Part shown: positions 33,008-42,794 of the stretch, one piece after another
How positions within the stretch are numbered: the first letter of the stretch is position 1
How the letters are laid out: each line of letters opens with the position of its first letter
DNA from: Pigmentiphaga sp. H8
GTDB lineage: Bacteria > Pseudomonadota > Gammaproteobacteria > Burkholderiales > Burkholderiaceae_B
Length of the DNA: 64,000 bases
Direction: 5' to 3'
NCBI RefSeq assembly: GCF_003854895.1
Contig: NZ_CP033966.1
Span: 3,720,001 to 3,784,000, forward strand
Made by a program: the position numbers and the translations under genes
The notes under the pieces: generated by a model
Told to the model about the DNA's origin: nothing
Database searches by the model: none
The model's input: the letters and a program-made list of their open reading frames with translations, nothing else

Positions 33008-34222
33008 TTACAGGAAATTGAAAATGGACATCCGGGCGATCTGCGTATAAGTCTGCTGCGCGGCCTGCACAGTGTACGTGCGTTTGGCCAGTTCGCCGGT
33101 CAGTTCCGTCATGGTTTCCAGGTCGGATCCCACCACCCGCGAGATCTCGCCGGTGATCTGTTCGCCACGGGTTTCGCCGGCGGTGGTGGCCGCCTCGACC
33201 TCGGTCAGGCGGCTGCCGATGGACGAACGCGCCTCGAGCAGCCGGTTCAGCGCCGAGTTCAGGTTCAGGTTGGCCTCGTACAACGCGTTGGCGCGCGAGA
33301 CGGACTCGGTCTCGGATGCGGGCTGCCCCAGGGCCGCGATGGCCTGGTCCAGCGTATCGAACACGCTTTGCGAGCGCGACGGACCGAAGCTCAGTTTGTC
33401 GCCTTCGGCGGGACGGCCGCTGAAGCCGATCTGCACGCCGGCGACGTCTATCGTCTGGCCGTCCTCGCCCAGGGTGCCGGTACCGACCTCGGCCCCGTCC
33501 TTGTCCGAAACGGTATAGGCGCCGTCGGCGCCGAACTCGATGGTGTACGGGCCGTAGGCCGCCGCGGCCGACCAGGCCTGGCGATCGGTGACCGTGCTGG
33601 CGGTCAACGTGGCGCTGCCGGTATTGCCGCTACTGGCGCTGGCATCGAGTCCGTTGCGGCCGGTGGGAATGTCGCCGAACAGGTAGCTGCCGCTGAAGCT
33701 GACGTCGATCACGCGGTTGGGGCCGATCTGGCTCTGGCGCACGCCGGCGTCGCCCTGGTAGACCACCCCGGAGGCATTGCGCACGAAAGGCTGGCCGTCG
33801 CGCTTGTAGCCGGCGAAGACGTAGCTGCCGTTCTCGTCCTGGGTATTGGCCACGCTCATCAACTGATCGCGCAGCCCCTTGAGATCGGCCAGGATGGACT
33901 GCCGGTTTTCCTCGTTCAGCCCGCCCCCGCCCGCCTGGACGATGCGGGTCAGCGCCAGTTGCAGGGTATTGCCGGCTTCCACCAGATAGTTCTCGGTGCC
34001 TTCGAGCAGGCCCTTGGCGTCGGCCTGGTTCTTCAGCATCTGTTCGTTGGCCTTGAGCGTGGCGTCCAGCGCCACCTCGCGGCCGGCCGCGACCGGATCG
34101 TCGGACGGGCTGAGCAGCTTGCGCTGGGCGGACAGCTGCTGCGAGACCTGCAGCAGCGCGCTCTGCTGGCTGTTGATGGCCCGGATGCTGTTGTCGTAGA
34201 ACTGATTGGTGCTGACTCTCAT
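33008..34222 (-). CDS. flgL: Flagellar hook-associated protein FlgL (HAP3)
   Basis: A 404-residue junction protein between hook and filament. The N-terminal flagellin-like segment RVSTNQFYDNSIRAINSQQS and the C-terminal segment (RTYTVQAAQQTYTQIARMSI) are typical, with a variable centre around 140-300. It lies 20 bases downstream of flgK and probably shares its sigma28 promoter. FlgL is exported by the flagellar type III system, with FlgN as chaperone (gene at 44993). Length is in the normal range. Confidence 0.95.
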   Translation of the reverse strand: MRVSTNQFYDNSIRAINSQQSALLQVSQQLSAQRKLLSPSDDPVAAGREVALDATLKANEQMLKNQADAKGLLEGTENYLVEAGNTLQLALTRIVQAGGGGLNEENRQSILADLKGLRDQLMSVANTQDENGSYVFAGYKRDGQPFVRNASGVVYQGDAGVRQSQIGPNRVIDVSFSGSYLFGDIPTGRNGLDASASSGNTGSATLTASTVTDRQAWSAAAAYGPYTIEFGADGAYTVSDKDGAEVGTGTLGEDGQTIDVAGVQIGFSGRPAEGDKLSFGPSRSQSVFDTLDQAIAALGQPASETESVSRANALYEANLNLNSALNRLLEARSSIGSRLTEVEAATTAGETRGEQITGEISRVVGSDLETMTELTGELAKRTYTVQAAQQTYTQIARMSIFNFL

Positions 34223-34242
34223 GGCGGTCCGTAGGCGTATCG

Positions 34243-36144
34243 TTAATGGATGGCGGCGAGCAACTGGTCGAACAGTTCGGAAGACATGCCCAGCACCTTG
34301 CCGGCGGCCGCGTAGGCCTGCTGGTAGCGCAGCAGGTTGGCGCCCTCTTCGTCCAGGTTCACGCCCGACAGCGACTGTTCGCTGGCCACCGCCTGGTCGA
34401 AGGCGGTCTGCTGCGCGGCCTTGCTGATGTTCAGCGAAGCCGCTCGCGTGCCGACCTGGGAAATCAGCCCGGCATAGGCATCGGTCAGCGTGCTGCCGCC
34501 GGCGATCCGGGTAGTCCCCAACCCGGCCATGGCTAGCGCGTTGCGGTTGTCGCCCGCGGGCGCGCCCGCATCGGCCTTGACGGTAATGGTGTCCCCGGCG
34601 GCCGGGATGCCGGCCAGGTCAAAGGCCCAGCCGTTGTGGGAAATGGTCTGCTGCGGCGGTTGCAGAAGGCCCGTCGACAGGACGGTGCCATCTTCGCCCA
34701 GCAGCTCGTAGCCGGTGGCGGACGTGAAGCGGACGGTAACCGAGGTGCCGTAGTCGGGGCTGCCGGACTCGACCGAGCGCAGGCGCGACGCCTGCGCCGT
34801 GCCGGTATTGGTGTCCGCCGTCACCAGGCCCATGGGGGCCGCGGCGGCCAGCTTGCCGGGGTCGGCAAGTGTCACCTCGACGCCCGCCGCGGCCTGGCTG
34901 GCGACCTTGATCGTGAAGGTGTCGCCGTCGGCCAGGTCGCCGTCGGCCAGGCCGATGGTCAGGCCGTCCACGTTCTGCGGCAGCGACGAGAACGGGCCCA
35001 GCTCGGTACCGTCGTCCAGCCGGGTCACGACGTACTCGCTGCCCACCCGGGTCAACTGGTAGTCGCTGCCGGTCAGCGAGCGCGTGTCGGCGATACCCAC
35101 CGCCAGCCGCGCATCGCCGGTATTGCCACGCTGGCCCACGGCCACGGGATTGCCGATGCGAAACAGGGCCTGGCCCGGTTGGCCGTTGCTGTCCAGGCCG
35201 AATTGCTGCTGCTGGTTGTAGGCCGCCGCCATGGCGATGGCCAGGCGCCCCAGTTCGGACTGGGCCTGGGCCAGTTCGTTGTCCCGGAATTGCAGCAGCG
35301 CGCCCAGTTGGCCGCCGTCGATGTCGCCCTGGTTGAGCTGCATGGTGTGGCCGCCGACGGTTAGCGACAGGCTGGTGCCGGTGGGCGAATTCGGGTCGCG
35401 GGTGTCGATCCGCAGTTGCGAGGCCACCTGCTCCAGGACCAGCGGCTGGCCGTTGGTCAGGTAGACGTTGACGCTCGTGCCCTGCGTGCTGGTGGTGATG
35501 CCCGTCAGCTTGCCCAGTTCGCGCACCAGCACGTCGCGCTGATCCAGCAGGCCATTGGGCGCCTGCCCCTGGCCGGTTCCATAGGCGTCGCCGATCTTGG
35601 CGTTGTAGGCGGCGATGCTCTGCACCAGCTGGTTGATCTGCCCCACCGTGGCGCTGGCCTGGTTGTCGATGCCCTGGCTCAGGGTGGAGAGGTCCTCGCT
35701 GACGGCGCGAAAGCGCGCCGCCGTCGATTGCGCCGCCGCCAGGGCGGCCTGCCGCGACGCGGTCTCGGCGGGGTTCTGGCTGAAGCGGCCCATGGCCGAA
35801 TACAGCGCGTTCAGGCTCTGGTTGATCCCGGTATCCACCGAACCGAGCCGGTTGATCAGGCCGCTCATCTGGTCCGAATAGGTGGAGAGATAGCTGAGCG
35901 TCGATGCCGACTGGCTGGCCTGGCTGGACAGGAAATCGCTGTAGGCGCGCTGGACCGTGACGACGTCCACTCCCTGCCCGAAATAGCCGGCGCCGCTGAA
36001 GTTCGACATGGCCGACTGCAGCATCACCTGCTGGCGCGAATACCCGGGCGTCCCCTGGTTGGAGATGTTGTTGGCGGTGACGGCCAACCCGGCCTGGGCG
36101 GCGCGCAATCCGGTCAATGCGATGTTGGTGATGTTCGTGGTCAT
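34243..36144 (-). CDS. flgK: Flagellar hook-associated protein FlgK (HAP1)
   Basis: A 633-residue hook-filament junction protein. The N-terminus (NIALTGLRAAQAGLAVTANN, ISNQGTPGYSRQQVML) is the rod/hook family signature, and the C-terminus (LSGVNLDEEGANLLRYQQAY, AAAGKVLGMSSELFDQLLAA) is the FlgK/FlgE motif. It is a late export substrate helped by FlgN. A sigma28 promoter lies 58 bases upstream, so flgKL is probably class 3. It follows flgJ across a 120 bp gap. Confidence 0.97.
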   Translation of the reverse strand: MTTNITNIALTGLRAAQAGLAVTANNISNQGTPGYSRQQVMLQSAMSNFSGAGYFGQGVDVVTVQRAYSDFLSSQASQSASTLSYLSTYSDQMSGLINRLGSVDTGINQSLNALYSAMGRFSQNPAETASRQAALAAAQSTAARFRAVSEDLSTLSQGIDNQASATVGQINQLVQSIAAYNAKIGDAYGTGQGQAPNGLLDQRDVLVRELGKLTGITTSTQGTSVNVYLTNGQPLVLEQVASQLRIDTRDPNSPTGTSLSLTVGGHTMQLNQGDIDGGQLGALLQFRDNELAQAQSELGRLAIAMAAAYNQQQQFGLDSNGQPGQALFRIGNPVAVGQRGNTGDARLAVGIADTRSLTGSDYQLTRVGSEYVVTRLDDGTELGPFSSLPQNVDGLTIGLADGDLADGDTFTIKVASQAAAGVEVTLADPGKLAAAAPMGLVTADTNTGTAQASRLRSVESGSPDYGTSVTVRFTSATGYELLGEDGTVLSTGLLQPPQQTISHNGWAFDLAGIPAAGDTITVKADAGAPAGDNRNALAMAGLGTTRIAGGSTLTDAYAGLISQVGTRAASLNISKAAQQTAFDQAVASEQSLSGVNLDEEGANLLRYQQAYAAAGKVLGMSSELFDQLLAAIH

Positions 36145-36201
36145 GGTTTCATGCGGACTGCCTGGCGTGCGCGGCGGCGCCTTGCACGGCTGATGTCTCT
36201 C

Positions 36202-36228
36202 TTAACGGACGCCGGCGCCCAAGCTTGA
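36202..36228 (-). promoter_or_regulatory. Sigma28 (FliA) promoter of flgKL
   Basis: Minus strand: TCAA (36225-36228), 15-base spacer, TCCGTTAA (36202-36209). The predicted start is near 36195, giving a leader of about 50 bases before flgK. The spacer length and CCGTTAA match the fliD and fliS promoters here. Confidence 0.75.
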
Positions 36229-36264
36229 GCATGCCGGCGGCCTCCTGCCCGCTCGGATCCGCCG

Positions 36265-37350
36265 CTAGACGACGATCTGCATGGCGCGCCGGATGGTGCT
36301 GCCCAGCTTCTCGGCATACCTGGGGTCGGTCGCGTAGCCGGCCCGCTGCAGGCCCTGCGCGAACTGCTCGGCGTTGCCGGCCGACTGCAGCACCTTGGCA
36401 TAGCGCGGGTTCGACGCCAGCAGGCGCGCGTAGTCCTCGAACGCCTGTTCGTAGGAATCGTAGGCGCGGAACTCGGCGGTCACGCGTTCCGGCGTGCCGT
36501 TGCGGTATTCGGTCGTGCGGGTGCGCACGGTGCGGCCGTCCCAGCCCGTCGCCTTGATTCCGAACAGGTTGTGGCTGGCTTCGCCCTGGGCGCCGCGGAT
36601 CTCGCGCCGTCCCCAGCCCGACTCCAGCGCGGCCTGGCCCAGGATGTAGGCGGCCGGGATCCCGGTCGCGGCTTCCGCGCGCCTGGCCGCGGGCAGGAAC
36701 TTGCCCAGGAACTCGGCGCGTATTTCCTCCGCGGAGGCGGGCGCGGCGCGCGTCTCGGCCGCCGGTTTGGCGCTGGCCGCCGCGGGCGGCGCGTAGACGG
36801 GCTGGGAGCCGAACCGGCCGTTCTGGATGCGGCGCGCCGGGGCCGATCCGCCCGCCAGCGCCGCAGCGTCCATGCCGCCTATCATGCCGCTGGTCGCCGT
36901 GGAGGGGGTGCCGATGGTCCGGCCCCGCGCCAGTTCCAGCGTGGACATGGACAGCGGCAATCCAGCGCGGCGCAGGGACTCCGGCGATACGGTGCTGCGG
37001 GTCAGCTGCTTCTCCAGCATGTCGGCCAGCCCCAGGCCGCTGCGTGCCGGCGCTGGACCGCTGCCCGCCTCGGCCACGCCGGCCAGCTTCTGCGCCATCT
37101 GCTGGTCCAGCATCCCCCGCCAGGTCTGCGAGGCGGGGCTGTTCAGGGCCTGGGCCAGCGGCCCGTCGCCCGCCAGCGACGTCTGCCGCATCTGCGACAG
37201 CAACATCTGGGCGAACTGCGCCTCGAACTGGCGGGCGGCCTGCCTGACGGTTCCCGTCTGGTCGCGCCGCGCCTGCAGCTTCAGGTTTTCCAGCGAGCGA
37301 GCATCGATCGCCATGCCGCCCCGCTGCATCGCGCTGTCCATCTTGCTCAT
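36265..37350 (-). CDS. flgJ: Flagellar rod assembly protein/muramidase FlgJ
   Basis: A 361-residue bifunctional FlgJ. Residues 1-110 form the rod-capping domain (ARQFEAQFAQMLLSQMRQTS), a Pro/Ala-rich linker follows, and residues about 195-360 are a glucosaminidase domain with the catalytic Glu in AYILGQAALESGWGRREI. It cuts peptidoglycan to let the rod through. Its ATG overlaps the flgI stop (TGATG), showing coupling. The muramidase domain is intact, unlike the single-domain FlgJ of some groups. Confidence 0.95.
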   Translation of the reverse strand: MSKMDSAMQRGGMAIDARSLENLKLQARRDQTGTVRQAARQFEAQFAQMLLSQMRQTSLAGDGPLAQALNSPASQTWRGMLDQQMAQKLAGVAEAGSGPAPARSGLGLADMLEKQLTRSTVSPESLRRAGLPLSMSTLELARGRTIGTPSTATSGMIGGMDAAALAGGSAPARRIQNGRFGSQPVYAPPAAASAKPAAETRAAPASAEEIRAEFLGKFLPAARRAEAATGIPAAYILGQAALESGWGRREIRGAQGEASHNLFGIKATGWDGRTVRTRTTEYRNGTPERVTAEFRAYDSYEQAFEDYARLLASNPRYAKVLQSAGNAEQFAQGLQRAGYATDPRYAEKLGSTIRRAMQIVV

Positions 37351-38471
37351 CAGATGATCTCCAGTTCGGCGGTCAACGCACCCGCGGTCTTCAGTGCCTG
37401 CAGGATGGAGATGAGGTCTTGCGGCGTGGCGCCGAGCAGGTTCAGCGCCTTGACCACCTCCGCCAGCTGGGCACCGCCATCCAGGTGCACGATGGCGCCG
37501 CCGCTCTGCCTGATCTCGATGTCGGCACGCTCGGTCACCACCGTCTGGCCGCCCGAGAAAGGCGCCGGCTGGCTGACCACCGGCGCCGAGCTGACCGTGA
37601 CGCTCAAGTTGCCGTGCGCGACGGCCACCGGCGCCAGGCGCACGCTCTGGTTCATCACGACCGAGCCGGTGCGCGCGTTGATGACCACGCGTGCCGGCGC
37701 GCGGCTGCCCACGACCTCCAGGTCCTCGATCTGCGCCATGAAGGCGACCCGGGCATCGGGCGACGACGGCGCGCGCAGTTCGATGACGCGGCCGTCGAGC
37801 GCGGTCGCGGTGCCGGGGCCGATGCGGCGGTTGATGGTCTCGACCATCGACCGCGCCGTCGAGAAATCGGCGGTCGTCAGCTCCAGCCTCAGCGCGCCGT
37901 CGCCTGCGAACGGCGTCGGCACGTCCCGCTCCACCGTGGCGCCGGCCGGGATGCGGCCCGCGCTCAGGTGGTTGATCTGCGCGCGGCTGCCCGCCGCCGA
38001 CGCGCCCGCTCCGCCCACCGACACACTGCCCTGCGCCATCGCATAGACCTGCCCGTCCAGCCCCTTGAGCGGCGTCAGCAGCAGCGTGCCGCCTCGCAGC
38101 GACTTGGCGTTGCCCATGGAGCTGACCGTCACGTCGACCTGCTGGCCCGGCTGCGAGAACGGCGGCAGCATGGTGGTCACCATCACCGCCGCCACGTTCT
38201 TGAGCTGGAGCCGCGTGCCGGGGGGCACGTTGATGCCCAGGTTGGACAGCATGGACATCAGCGACTGGGTGGTGAACGGCGTCTGCGTGGTCTGGTCGCC
38301 CGTGCCGTCCAGGCCCACGACCAGGCCGTAGCCCACCAGCTGGTTGTTGCGTACGCCCTGGACGTTGGCCAGGTCCTTGACCCGCGCCGCCTGGGCCGCG
38401 GGCACGAGCAGCGCGCACAGCATCGCCACGGCCAGGCGCAGGCAGGCGGCGAGAAACGGATGTTGGTTCAT
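37350..38471 (-). CDS. flgI: Flagellar P-ring protein FlgI
   Basis: A 373-residue periplasmic P-ring subunit with a Sec signal peptide (about residues 1-28, ending AAQAA). The conserved start RVKDLANVQGVRNNQLVGYG and LVVGLDGTGDQT follows directly. It forms the bushing around the rod in the peptidoglycan layer. It is joined to flgJ by a one-base stop-start overlap and follows flgH by 11 bases. FlgA, its periplasmic chaperone, is encoded at 43820. Confidence 0.97.
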   Translation of the reverse strand: MNQHPFLAACLRLAVAMLCALLVPAAQAARVKDLANVQGVRNNQLVGYGLVVGLDGTGDQTTQTPFTTQSLMSMLSNLGINVPPGTRLQLKNVAAVMVTTMLPPFSQPGQQVDVTVSSMGNAKSLRGGTLLLTPLKGLDGQVYAMAQGSVSVGGAGASAAGSRAQINHLSAGRIPAGATVERDVPTPFAGDGALRLELTTADFSTARSMVETINRRIGPGTATALDGRVIELRAPSSPDARVAFMAQIEDLEVVGSRAPARVVINARTGSVVMNQSVRLAPVAVAHGNLSVTVSSAPVVSQPAPFSGGQTVVTERADIEIRQSGGAIVHLDGGAQLAEVVKALNLLGATPQDLISILQALKTAGALTAELEII

Positions 38472-38482
38472 GCCGCGCGCGC

Positions 38483-39187
38483 TCAGAACGGCAGGAACGA
38501 GTAGAAGAAGCGCGACAGCCAGCCCACCGTCTGGGCCTCGTCGATCGCGCCCTGCCCCCGGTATTCGATGCGGGCGTCGGCGACCTGGGTCGAGCTGACC
38601 GAGTTGCCGCCGACGATGTGGGTCGGGTTGACCACGCCGGAGAAACGCACGCGTTCGGTCTCGCGGTTGGTGCCGATCTGCTTTTCGCCCGAGACGCGCA
38701 TGTTGCCGTTGGCCAGCACTTCGACCACGGTCACGGTGATCGTGCCCGACAGGATGTTGGTGGCACCGGTCTCGCCGCGGGCGTTGAAACGGTTCTCGCT
38801 CTCGCCCTGCACGCCCAGGCCGCGCAGGATGCCGGAACCGGGCAGCTTGTTGATGGATGGAACCCCCACCGAGGCCGAGGCCGACCGCTGCGCCGAGGTG
38901 TTGTTGCGCTGGGACGAATTGATGTGTTCTTCCAGGCGCACGACCAGCGTGTCGCCGATGTTGCGCGCGCGCACGTCCTCGAACAGCGGACGATAGCCGG
39001 GCGCGGTGCCGAATATGCCGCCGGTGGGCCGGCGGTTCGCGTTGTAGGCCACGGGATCCAGCGGCCGGGCCGTGGTCGGCCCGTCGATGTCGACCTTGGG
39101 CGTGGCGCAGGCGGCCAGCCCCGCCAGGATCGTCATCCCGGCGATGGCCCTGGCGCCACGGACACGCGGCCTGAACGCTTGCTTCAT
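38483..39187 (-). CDS. flgH: Flagellar L-ring lipoprotein FlgH
   Basis: A 234-residue outer-membrane lipoprotein. The signal ends with the lipobox LAAC (ILAGLAACATPK), Cys near residue 27. Conserved segments include PLFEDVRARNIGDTLVVRL near 70 and the NGNMRVSGEKQIGTNRET region near 165. It builds the L ring. The ATG at 39187 gives a normal lipoprotein signal; a longer open frame reads antisense-like sequence across flgG and was rejected. It lies 11 bases after flgG. Confidence 0.96.
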   Translation of the reverse strand: MKQAFRPRVRGARAIAGMTILAGLAACATPKVDIDGPTTARPLDPVAYNANRRPTGGIFGTAPGYRPLFEDVRARNIGDTLVVRLEEHINSSQRNNTSAQRSASASVGVPSINKLPGSGILRGLGVQGESENRFNARGETGATNILSGTITVTVVEVLANGNMRVSGEKQIGTNRETERVRFSGVVNPTHIVGGNSVSSTQVADARIEYRGQGAIDEAQTVGWLSRFFYSFLPF

Positions 39188-39198
39188 CCCGGCCTTCC

Positions 39199-39981
39199 TC
39201 AGAGCTGCGAGATGCGCTGGAGCATCTGGTCGGCCGTGGTAATGGCCCGCGAATTGATTTCGTACGCGCGCTGGGTCTGGATCATGCCGACCAGTTCCTC
39301 GACCACGTTGACGTTGGACGCCTCGACGTAGCCCTGGTTGATCAGGCCCGCGCCGTTCAAGCCGGGCACGTTGACCACCGGCACGCCCGAGGCGGCGGTC
39401 TCGCCGAAGAGGTTCTGGCCCAGCGGCTGCAGGCCCGGCGGGTTGATGAAGGTCGCCAGTTGCAGCTGGCCCAGCTGGACCGGCTGGGTCTGGCCCGCCA
39501 CCGTCGCCGTCACCACGCCGTCCTGGCCGATGGCGACTTCCTTGACGCCTTCCGGCACCACGATGCCCGGATCGATGACCAGGCCGTTGTTGGTCACGAG
39601 CTGCCCCTGGCTGTCGATCTGGAAGCTGCCGTCGCGCGTATAGGCCAGCGTGCCGTCGGGCAGCTGCACCTGGAAGAAGCCGGCGCCGTTGACCGACAGG
39701 TCGAAGCTGCTGCTGGTCTGCTGCAAGGCGCCCTGCGCATAGTTGCGCACCGTGGCCACGGGCCGCGATCCCGTTCCCAGCGTCAGTCCCGCGGGCACCT
39801 GGTTCTGCTGCGTGGTTTGCGTGCCGGCCGGCCGCATGGTCTGGTAGAGCAGGTCCTCGAACACCGCGCGCGAACGCTTGTAGCCATTGGTGCTGACGTT
39901 GGCGAGGTTGTTCGAGATGACGTCCAGCTGGGTCTGCTGCGCATCCAGGCCGGTCTTCGCGATCCAGAGAGAACGCATCAT
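39199..39981 (-). CDS. flgG: Flagellar distal rod protein FlgG
   Basis: A 260-residue rod protein. The N-terminal rod signature (LWIAKTGLDAQQTQLDVISN, NLANVSTNGYKRSRAVFEDL) and C-terminal motif (LVGMIQTQRAYEINSRAITT) are exactly typical, and the length equals the family norm. It forms the distal rod inside the P and L rings. It is between flgF (70 bp upstream) and flgH. Confidence 0.97.
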   Translation of the reverse strand: MMRSLWIAKTGLDAQQTQLDVISNNLANVSTNGYKRSRAVFEDLLYQTMRPAGTQTTQQNQVPAGLTLGTGSRPVATVRNYAQGALQQTSSSFDLSVNGAGFFQVQLPDGTLAYTRDGSFQIDSQGQLVTNNGLVIDPGIVVPEGVKEVAIGQDGVVTATVAGQTQPVQLGQLQLATFINPPGLQPLGQNLFGETAASGVPVVNVPGLNGAGLINQGYVEASNVNVVEELVGMIQTQRAYEINSRAITTADQMLQRISQL

Positions 39982-40051
39982 GGTGCTTGATCCTTATCGC
40001 GGCATGCGCCGCACTACGCAAAATTCCATCGCCGCCGGGCCGGGCCCGCGG

Positions 40052-40795
40052 TCAGGTCATGCTCAGTATCTGGGTGGCCGACCGCTGGTTCTGGTCGGTG
40101 TTCTGCATGAGCTGTATCTGCACGTCGTAGTGACGCGCCGCGGCGATCATGCCCACCATGGTTTCCACCGCGTTCACGTTGCTGCCCTCGAGCATGCCGC
40201 CCGCCACGCGCACCCCATCGGCCGCCGGCGCGATGCCGCCCTGGCGCAGGCGGAAAAGGCCGTCCGCGCCGCGCGCCAGCGTGTTCCCCGGCGGGTTCAC
40301 CAGCTTGAGGTTGGCGATCTGCGCGGCCTGCACCCGGTCGACCTCGGGCACGGAGGAGATCGACCCGTCGGTATTGACCTGCACCTTGGTGTCGGGCGGA
40401 ATCAGGATGGGTTCGCCATTCGGGTCCAGCACCGGGCGCCCGGCCACGTCGACCAGCATGCCGTCCGCCGTGGTCTGGAAGCCGCCGGCACGGGTATAGG
40501 CCTCGCCGCCGTCCGCCGTGCGCACGGCGAACCAGCCTTCGCCCTGGACCGCGACATCCAGCTCGCGCCCGGTCGCCATCATCGCGCCGGCCGACATGTC
40601 GGCGCCCGGCGTCGACTCGACCGCGTAGGCGCGCGTCCGCAAGCCCGGCCCGCCGACCACGGGCGCCGTCCGCTGGGCCGCGATCTCGGCCCGGAACCCC
40701 GGCGTCAGCGCGTTCGCCAGATTGTTGGTCTGCACGTCCTGGCGCCGCATCAGTTCACGGGCGCCGGTCGCGGCAATGTAAAGGGCCCTGTCCAT
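40052..40795 (-). CDS. flgF: Flagellar proximal rod protein FlgF
   Basis: A 247-residue rod protein. It starts MDRALYIAATGARELMRRQD and carries the C-terminal family motif (NAVETMVGMIAAARHYDVQI). Its ATG overlaps the flgE stop by one base (TGATG), so translation is coupled. Length is normal. Confidence 0.96.
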   Translation of the reverse strand: MDRALYIAATGARELMRRQDVQTNNLANALTPGFRAEIAAQRTAPVVGGPGLRTRAYAVESTPGADMSAGAMMATGRELDVAVQGEGWFAVRTADGGEAYTRAGGFQTTADGMLVDVAGRPVLDPNGEPILIPPDTKVQVNTDGSISSVPEVDRVQAAQIANLKLVNPPGNTLARGADGLFRLRQGGIAPAADGVRVAGGMLEGSNVNAVETMVGMIAAARHYDVQIQLMQNTDQNQRSATQILSMT

Positions 40796-42054
40796 CAGCG
40801 CATGTTGACCAGGGTCTGCATCAGCGAATCCTGGGTCTTGATCGTCTGCGCGTTGGCCTGGTAGACCCGTTGGGCGGTGATCATGTTCACCAGTTCACCG
40901 GTCAGGTCGACGTTGGCGTCTTCCAGCGCGCCCGAGGTCACGGTGCCGAAGTTGCTCGATCCCGGCACGCCGATGCGCGGGCCGCCGGACAGGATCGTTT
41001 CCAGGAAGTTGTTGCTGCCCGCCGAGACCAGGCCCTGCGGATTGACGAAGGACACCAGCGTGATCTGGCCTTGCGCCCGCGACTGCTGGTTGGAGTAGTT
41101 GGCCTTCAGGATGCCGTTCTCGTCGATCGTGAAGCTGGTCAGGCGTCCCGAGGTGTAGCCGTCCTGGCGCTGCAATTCGTTGCTGAATGCCTGCCCGGTC
41201 TGCGAAGTGGACGCCATGTTGTAGCTGATGTTCAGCGCGGTCGCGCCGGTACCCAGCGTGGCGGCGTCGACGTTGACCTGGAACACGCCGTTGTTCGAAG
41301 CCGCCAGGTCGATCTTGCCCGAGGCGTCGAACACCAGCGGCGCGCCGTTCGGCAATCCGTCGCCGTCGGTGTCGGTATTGGTGACGTTGCCGTTCAGCGC
41401 GGTATAGACCTCCCACTGGCCCGGTTCGCGCTTCACGTAGAACGTGGACAGCGTGTGCGTGTTGCCCAGCGAGTCGTAGACCGCGATGGACGTGGCATGG
41501 GTATAGGTGGTCGAGTCCTCGGGATCGAAGGGCTTGGCGGTGCCGTCGATCGGCTCGGCGCGGGAATCGAGCACCGAACCCTGCGTGACCTCGGAAGTGC
41601 CGCGGGCCTCGATCGAGCTGACCGTCAGCCGCAGCGGCTGCGGCTGGGCGGCATTGATGTTGCCATTGGCGTCGGCGACGTAGCCCGTCAGGCGCAGGCC
41701 GTTGGCATTGACCACGTAGCCGTTGGCGTCCAGGTGGAACTGGCCGTTGCGCGAATAGACGATGGACCCGGCGTTGTCCATGCGGAAGAAGCCTTCTCCC
41801 GAGATGGCGACGTCGAACGGATTGGACGTGACCGAGATCGCGCCCTGGGTGAACATCTGCGTGACGGAATTGAGCTTGGTACCGATACCGATGTTGTTGG
41901 AATAGGTGCCGAGCACCGTCGACGCGTAGACGTCGGCGAACTCGGCCCGCGCGGCCTTGAAGCCCACGGTGTTGGCGTTGGCGACGTTGTTGCCGATCAC
42001 GTCGAGGTTCTTGCCGGCGGCGTTCAGGCCGCTCAATGCCTGTTGGAAGCTCAT
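40795..42054 (-). CDS. flgE: Flagellar hook protein FlgE
   Basis: A 419-residue hook subunit. N-terminus SFQQALSGLNAAGKNLDVIG followed by NNVANANTVGFKAARAEFAD; C-terminus (GELVNMITAQRVYQANAQTI, KTQDSLMQTLVNMR). The middle is Asn/Asp/Thr-rich and variable. It polymerises on the rod under the FlgD cap. It lies 60 bp after flgD and overlaps flgF by one base. Confidence 0.97.
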   Translation of the reverse strand: MSFQQALSGLNAAGKNLDVIGNNVANANTVGFKAARAEFADVYASTVLGTYSNNIGIGTKLNSVTQMFTQGAISVTSNPFDVAISGEGFFRMDNAGSIVYSRNGQFHLDANGYVVNANGLRLTGYVADANGNINAAQPQPLRLTVSSIEARGTSEVTQGSVLDSRAEPIDGTAKPFDPEDSTTYTHATSIAVYDSLGNTHTLSTFYVKREPGQWEVYTALNGNVTNTDTDGDGLPNGAPLVFDASGKIDLAASNNGVFQVNVDAATLGTGATALNISYNMASTSQTGQAFSNELQRQDGYTSGRLTSFTIDENGILKANYSNQQSRAQGQITLVSFVNPQGLVSAGSNNFLETILSGGPRIGVPGSSNFGTVTSGALEDANVDLTGELVNMITAQRVYQANAQTIKTQDSLMQTLVNMR

Positions 42055-42114
42055 CGCAGGGTTCCTTGCACTATCTGATTCGGTATCCGGGAATTCGGGA
42101 CGGGACGCAAGGCG

Positions 42115-42774
42115 CTACCAGACCTGGTAGACGTCGGACAGGTTGACGAGGTTGCCCTTGGCGTCGACGACCGTGGTCGATCCCGAGGACGGCCGCACCG
42201 ACGTGATCTGGGTCACGCTCAGCGGCGGCGCGTTGCCCACCTGGGTGCCCTGCCCGACCAGCACCTCGAACTTGTAGTCGCCGTCCGGCAGCGTCTCGCC
42301 CTTCGCGTTCTTGCCGTCCCAGGTGAAGGTATGCACCCCGGCATCGACATCGGCCAGCGTCCTGCGCGCGACCTCGACGCCATCGGCGTTCTTCACGACC
42401 AGCTCGGCGTTCTCGACTGGAATGGTCAGCACATAGCCGCCCTCGGCCTTGCCCTCGGCCAGGGTCATCCCGTCGCCCGACAGCATGACCTTGCGGCCGA
42501 TCAGCGACGCCGCCTGGGTGGCCTGCAGGCTGCCCATGCTGTAGCCCAGCCACTGCATGGTCGTGTTGAGCTGGCTGATGCCCGTGACGGTGCTGATCTG
42601 GGCCAGCTGCGACGTCAGCTCGGCATTGTCGAGCGGATTGAGCGGGTCCTGGTTGCGCATCTGCGCGGTCAGCATGGTCAGGAAGCGGTTGGACAGCTCC
42701 TCCGCGGACGAGGCGGCCAGGGAGCTGCCCGAGGCACCGGCCCCGGTGTTGCTGTTGACGTTGGAAACGGCCAT
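42115..42774 (-). CDS. flgD: Flagellar hook capping protein FlgD
   Basis: A 219-residue hook cap/scaffold protein. The conserved N-terminal segment FLTMLTAQMRNQDPLNPLDN is followed by AELTSQLAQISTVTGI, then Tudor-like and FnIII-like C-terminal domains (HTFTWDGKNAKGETLPDGDY). It promotes hook assembly and is discarded afterwards. It is 20 bases after flgC. Confidence 0.96.
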   Translation of the reverse strand: MAVSNVNSNTGAGASGSSLAASSAEELSNRFLTMLTAQMRNQDPLNPLDNAELTSQLAQISTVTGISQLNTTMQWLGYSMGSLQATQAASLIGRKVMLSGDGMTLAEGKAEGGYVLTIPVENAELVVKNADGVEVARRTLADVDAGVHTFTWDGKNAKGETLPDGDYKFEVLVGQGTQVGNAPPLSVTQITSVRPSSGSTTVVDAKGNLVNLSDVYQVW

Positions 42775-42794
42775 GCGGATTCCTTGCCTGGGGC